From: an uncultured Agathobacter sp.
GTDB taxonomy: Bacteria > Bacillota > Clostridia > Lachnospirales > Lachnospiraceae
Length of the DNA: 64,000 bases
Direction: 5' to 3'
Assembly: GCA_934365945.1 (NCBI GenBank)
Contig: CAKRNE010000002.1
Location: forward strand, 310,001-374,000
The notes under the pieces were generated by a model. The model ran no database searches. It saw nothing but the letters and a program-made list of their open reading frames with translations, and was not told where the DNA came from. A program made the position numbers and the translations under genes. This document shows, piece after piece, positions 62,091 to 64,000 of this stretch (position 1 is the stretch's first letter; the number at the start of each line of letters is the position of its first letter).

Positions 62091-63248
62091 TTAATAGACT
62101 GTAAAAGTTCCTTCATGAACTGGTCCGATGCCAACATGAAGTGAATACTTATATAAGCCTGTTTTCCATTTTCCTCTTTGGCTAAATCCTATACCATTCC
62201 AACACTCATATGTATTAGCCTCCAAATGTTGCAATATATATTTATCATAGAACACAGAGTTATCCTCCAAGCAGGTTACCTTCAAAAATATTTGCACCGT
62301 TGTTTCTTGTCCTAACTCCTCGACGAATAGCTTAAAATAGACATATTCTAAAGATGAGCTGTCAAATGATGTAGAGTACTTATCACGATCTGACTCTAAG
62401 GCACCTGTGGCTTTAGAGGCAAATAGTTTAATATCGTTTACTTTCACTCCGGCTTTTTTTATTTTTCCATTGTAGAAACGAAACTCCTGACTGTATGTAT
62501 CAGACTCATCTCCATCAAATTCTACAATCCAACAATATACTCTATTTCCATAGCAGTTAAAGTTCTTATTTCCCCAACCTTGAGTTGTGAACCATGTATC
62601 GCCTGGTTTAAGTGTATATTCATTGCTGAATACTTTAGAAAAAGGCTCATCACCAGCATATATCTGAGATCTAACAGAAAAACGACGTGTCGATTTTACA
62701 GGCTCAATAAATACTTTTGCGTTAAGATAGTCTATATCACCAGATGTGAAATATAGTCCACTATAACCACAGCCCTCAAATATCATGCTCTTAAATTTCA
62801 CTTTTTCATCCGCAATCAATGAACTTACGTCCTCGTTTTCATTATCATACGCATCGTCACATTCGTCCTCATCATTGGAGGAATAAGATGAAAGATATGA
62901 ATTCGCACGCAAGTATTTTTCCGAATATCCGCCTTTAACACACCTATCTAACTCCTCAATGTCGTCAGCATTTCCTTTTTTCATTACCAGCTTAATATCC
63001 AAATACAGTCCTTTAATTTGACTATCAGAGGACAACTCCATAACTTCAAGTTCACGCAAAACAGCATCTGGCTCTGCTTTAGTTCCTTTTCCCAGGAAAC
63101 GCATCGCATATAAGTAAGGCTTTACTTCTTCTAAATGTTCCAGATGGGTAAATCTCTCATAAATATCCTCGTAATCATACGTAGTTAAGTCATCTTTAGC
63201 ATACTGCTCTTCTAACTCATCAAACATAAATTGTTCAAAAAAATCCAT
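62091..63248 (-). CDS. Hypothetical protein with helical start and two beta-rich modules
   Basis: A 385-residue soluble protein. The first 125 residues are helical and acidic (ELEEQYAKDDLTTYDYEDIYERF), like TPR material, followed by a Ser/Asp/Glu-rich linker (SSNDEDECDDAYDNENEDVS). From about 155 there are two similar beta-rich segments, each with a Trp-Gly/Gly-Phe turn (FTTQGWGNKNFNCYGNRVYCWIVEF and ECWNGIGFSQRGKWKTGLYKYSLHV), which look like a duplicated sandwich domain. No family is recognised. It is five bases from the gene upstream and 26 from the zinc-ribbon gene downstream. Confidence 0.7.
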   Translation of the reverse strand: MDFFEQFMFDELEEQYAKDDLTTYDYEDIYERFTHLEHLEEVKPYLYAMRFLGKGTKAEPDAVLRELEVMELSSDSQIKGLYLDIKLVMKKGNADDIEELDRCVKGGYSEKYLRANSYLSSYSSNDEDECDDAYDNENEDVSSLIADEKVKFKSMIFEGCGYSGLYFTSGDIDYLNAKVFIEPVKSTRRFSVRSQIYAGDEPFSKVFSNEYTLKPGDTWFTTQGWGNKNFNCYGNRVYCWIVEFDGDESDTYSQEFRFYNGKIKKAGVKVNDIKLFASKATGALESDRDKYSTSFDSSSLEYVYFKLFVEELGQETTVQIFLKVTCLEDNSVFYDKYILQHLEANTYECWNGIGFSQRGKWKTGLYKYSLHVGIGPVHEGTFTVY

Positions 63249-63253
63249 TACTA

Positions 63254-63763
63254 TTATTCTCCTCTGTTATCATGGCGCATCATGTTGTTATACAAAGTAA
63301 GACTCATTAAGTTTGAATGACCAGACGCATATGAAAAATTAATTCCTATTTCTGAAATCTCTTCTGAGAACATTTCTCCAAACTCGTGGCCTTCTCTAAT
63401 CACTTCACAAAATCCATCAAACAAGTTTTCCAAGAAAACGCTAATATACGGATATTCACTTTTATCAAACTTATCCAGTGCAAGTTGACGTGAAATCACC
63501 GAAAATAATGATATGCAATTGACTACTGAATAATCATCAAAAAGAGATAAGTTATGAACATTACTGTCATACCAGTTTCTTTCAAAGTTACATATTTCAT
63601 CAATGCATGTTAAAACAATTTCTGGTGTATCTTCTAAGCATACGCTAATGACTTGATCGTAGAAAAAAGTGATACGATTTATTATCTTTGGATTCGTTTT
63701 CAATTCGTTTTCGCCAACAATGCGAAGGCATATTTCTTTTATAATTTCCTTATTGTCAATCAT
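63254..63763 (-). CDS. Hypothetical helical protein, 169 residues
   Basis: Start set at ATG 63763 because AAAGGGG lies about 10 bases upstream; it overlaps the end of the upstream frame by eight bases. The product is mostly helical and acidic, without membrane segments: MIDNKEIIKEICLRIVG, then ITFFYDQVISVCLEDTPEIV, and a C-terminal GINFSYASGHSNLMSLTLYN. No family is recognised. It is coupled to its neighbours on both sides, so it is part of the same operon as the zinc-ribbon and Sel1 genes. Confidence 0.65.
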   Translation of the reverse strand: MIDNKEIIKEICLRIVGENELKTNPKIINRITFFYDQVISVCLEDTPEIVLTCIDEICNFERNWYDSNVHNLSLFDDYSVVNCISLFSVISRQLALDKFDKSEYPYISVFLENLFDGFCEVIREGHEFGEMFSEEISEIGINFSYASGHSNLMSLTLYNNMMRHDNRGE

Positions 63764-64000
63764 CTCTCTCATACCCCTTTGCTCGTACTCTTTGACCGAG
63801 TGTTGGGTCAACACCTGTTCTCTTTACGCTTTGCTTTATTGATGCCGTCACACCCTTAACTTCCAATTTCTTACGATTTCTATAACCGCTATCATTTTTA
63901 CGCTTTTCATATTCTTCGAGCCGTTGCATAATTGACATCTTAAGAGAATTATCTTCAGATGGATAAGTATCATGAACCCTATCAATATCATCCAACAATA
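63756..64000 (-). CDS. C-terminal end of a gene that begins beyond the window
   Basis: The frame is open to the window edge and ends at 63756. The visible 81 residues are highly charged and basic toward the end (RLEEYEKRKND, KSVKRTGVDPTLGQRVRAKGYERDD-type wording). No domain can be named. It overlaps the next gene by eight bases, so the operon starts outside the window. Confidence 0.6.
   Translation of the reverse strand, partial: LLDDIDRVHDTYPSEDNSLKMSIMQRLEEYEKRKNDSGYRNRKKLEVKGVTASIKQSVKRTGVDPTLGQRVRAKGYERDD

Overview
The window reads as a chromosome segment of a low-GC, spore-capable gut Firmicute, most likely a Lachnospiraceae member (Agathobacter/Roseburia/Eubacterium rectale type). The reasons are the gene order radC-mreBCD-pbp2-minCDE-rodA-mgsA, a spoIVA gene, frequent TTG/GTG starts behind AGGAGG-type ribosome sites, a type II-A CRISPR-Cas locus, MalQ/pullulanase for starch and glycogen, and Lachnospiraceae-style zinc-ribbon and Sel1 proteins. 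This is inference from protein character; no rRNA is present.

Layout. 1-17.6 kb (+): end of miaA, a PLP lyase, radC, a long cell-shape/division/cell-wall run (mreBCD, PBP2, minCDE, rodA, mgsA, a lipoprotein DD-carboxypeptidase), then a small P-loop protein, an HlyD-like adaptor, ylmE-sepF, lspA, an RluD-type synthase and a cytidylate-kinase-like gene. 17.6-18.9 kb: 1.3 kb without a long gene, holding a terminator, a 36-bp palindrome related to a CRISPR spacer, a 59-codon membrane protein and a type I toxin-antitoxin locus of the holin-like toxin family. 18.9-27.5 kb: MerR plus a divergent DXS-like enzyme, an FMN hydroxyacid oxidase, an AEC transporter, ABC-F, WYL regulator, CrcB, nitroreductase and YdbC. 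27.7-35.4 kb: a complete type II-A CRISPR-Cas system (24 repeats and 23 spacers, leader with ATTTGAG anchor, csn2-cas2-cas1-cas9 on the minus strand, tracrRNA divergent from cas9). 35.6-46.8 kb: TtcA-like, SpoIVA, MalQ, a ClC transporter, pullulanase, SDR, and a GPH sugar symporter with its TetR regulator. 46.9-53.4 kb: class B sortase, SipW-type peptidase and BTAD regulator, GreA, UppP, then TAXI receptor + GltS + a small repeat protein. 53.4-57.4 kb: gene decay (AAA-ATPase remnant, chemotaxis receptor remnant, frameshifted GGDEF gene). 57.5-64 kb (-): a run of poorly characterised genes that leaves the window.

How genes work together. The first block is a coherent envelope-growth and septum-placement unit. 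The CRISPR locus looks functional: intact nuclease motifs, near-invariant repeats, a matching anti-repeat and a terminator on the tracrRNA. The MalQ/pullulanase/GPH genes suggest use of alpha-glucans.

Best candidates for something undescribed: (1) the 57.5-64 kb cluster, where two proteins share an almost superposable 64-residue zinc-ribbon/YW/EKKA module before one membrane helix, next to a DUF1292-Sel1 fusion and two unknown soluble proteins; (2) the type I toxin-antitoxin locus at 18.4-18.7 kb, with both promoters and a shared bidirectional terminator visible; (3) the MerR-controlled DXS-like enzyme lacking a substrate-phosphate arginine motif; (4) the palindrome family shared by the chromosome and CRISPR spacer 6.
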